Shown piece by piece: positions 5,538 to 5,705 of a stretch of 5,705 bases of DNA. Position 1 is the stretch's first letter. Each line of letters starts with the position of its first letter. Made by a program: the position numbers and the translations under genes. Under the pieces are notes generated by a model. That model had not been told where the DNA came from. It was given only the letters and a program-made list of their open reading frames with translations, and made no database searches. The DNA lies in contig JAPKDN010000225.1 in NCBI GenBank assembly GCA_028822575.1, positions 1-5,705 of the forward strand. Reading direction: 5' to 3'. The stretch comes from Alphaproteobacteria bacterium (GTDB taxonomy: Bacteria; Pseudomonadota; Alphaproteobacteria; Thalassobaculales; Thalassobaculaceae).

Positions 5538-5705
5538 CTAGTTAGCCTTATAGCGGACCCTGGCATTGGGGTGAAGATCGAATTTGTTATTGGCGCCAAA
5601 CCATTCCACCAGTACTACTCGCCATAATGGTCGAGAAATGGCCAATCGAGAGCGAACCTTACAAAGCATGATACAGCCCCCGTCCGCCCACATCCTGGCC
5701 CTACG
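5538..5705 (-). CDS. Possible 3' end of an unknown gene entering from the right edge
   Basis: A minus-strand frame is open from the window edge to a TAG at 5540-5538 (55 codons), while the other two minus frames hit stops early. The reading ends VEWFGANNKFDLHPNARVRYKAN and starts Arg/Trp-rich. The last part looks protein-like, but rare-looking AGG and CGA arginine codons and the short length make chance quite possible. It could also begin at the in-frame ATG at 5693. It would end 41 bp before the 98-residue gene. No family is recognised. Confidence 0.25.
   Translation of the reverse strand, partial: RRARMWADGGCIMLCKVRSRLAISRPLWRVVLVEWFGANNKFDLHPNARVRYKAN
5547..5575 (-). promoter_or_regulatory. 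Candidate sigma70-type promoter for the 98-residue gene
   Basis: On the minus strand TTCACC (5575-5570) and TATAAG (5552-5547) are separated by 17 bp, matching consensus at 4 and 5 of 6 positions. The start would be near 5540, giving a leader of about 44 nt before the ATG at 5496. It lies inside the low-confidence open frame at 5538-5705; if that frame is a real gene, this would be an internal promoter at its 3' end. Confidence 0.4.
5590..5599. repeat. Perfect 10-bp palindrome TTGGCGCCAA
   Basis: A perfect self-complementary decamer lies about 15 bp upstream of the -35 candidate at 5570-5575, where an activator could bind. It may also be chance. Its half TTGGCGC recurs elsewhere in the window, including inside genes, so the palindrome is the only notable aspect. 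Confidence 0.25.

Noticed and set aside
5236..5541. 101-codon plus-strand frame across the 98-residue gene
   Set aside because: Composition is less protein-like than the minus-strand frame and it would run convergent to it with no ribosome site that I can support; kept only as a minor alternative.
282..5599. TTGGCGC heptamer recurring in intergenic sites (282-288, 5091-5097, 5590-5599)
   Set aside because: The same heptamer also occurs inside the adaptor and ABC genes, so intergenic enrichment is not shown.
5638..5705. Plus-strand ATG frame open to the right edge (MANRERTLQSM...)
   Set aside because: Only 22 codons are visible, the upstream GAGAA is a weak ribosome site, and the opposite-strand frame is longer.
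1..5705. tRNA, rRNA, riboswitch, CRISPR, insertion sequence or attachment site
   Set aside because: No direct repeat arrays, terminal inverted repeats with transposase, or tRNA-like cloverleaf were seen; nearly all of 1-5040 is accounted for by intact protein genes.

Overview
The window looks like chromosomal DNA of an alphaproteobacterium, possibly a marine or aquatic member of the Rhodospirillales. This is inferred from the moderate GC content, the style of the type I secretion proteins (PrtD/RsaD-like ABC exporter and PrtE/RsaE-like adaptor) and the mixed codon use. No phylogenetic marker gene is present, so the taxonomy is tentative. Every gene I can support lies on the minus strand and is read from high to low coordinates.

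Reading with transcription: the right edge (5538-5705) holds an open minus-strand frame that may be the 3' end of an unknown gene, and inside it a fair sigma70-type promoter candidate. Next is a 98-residue, strongly acidic orphan protein (5496-5200). A 159-bp intergenic stretch (5199-5041) follows. It is dense in possible control elements: a sigma70-like promoter, a good match to a sigma54 (-24/-12) promoter, a TGCAC-N7-GTGCA palindrome overlapping the -12 element, and a perfect hairpin that touches the start codon of the next gene and covers its Shine-Dalgarno region.

The main unit is four closely packed genes: a type I secretion ABC permease/ATPase (5040-2953), its HlyD-family periplasmic adaptor (2901-1555), a PseC-type aminotransferase (1547-327) and the first 86 codons of a PseB-type UDP-GlcNAc 4,6-dehydratase (260 to the left edge). 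The gaps are 51, 7 and 66 bp, so one transcript is likely. PseB and PseC catalyse the first two steps of CMP-pseudaminic acid synthesis. A type I exporter co-transcribed with nonulosonic acid sugar genes suggests that the exported protein is either glycosylated with, or anchored to a surface polysaccharide containing, a pseudaminic-acid-like sugar. The Caulobacter S-layer locus, where rsaD/rsaE lie next to O-antigen sugar genes, is a precedent in kind. Neither the exported substrate nor the outer-membrane TolC-like partner is in this window.

The most unusual coding feature is a proline-rich tail of about 135 residues after the ATPase domain of the ABC exporter, which PrtD-type exporters normally lack. 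I found no RNA genes, mobile elements, CRISPR arrays or convincing terminators.
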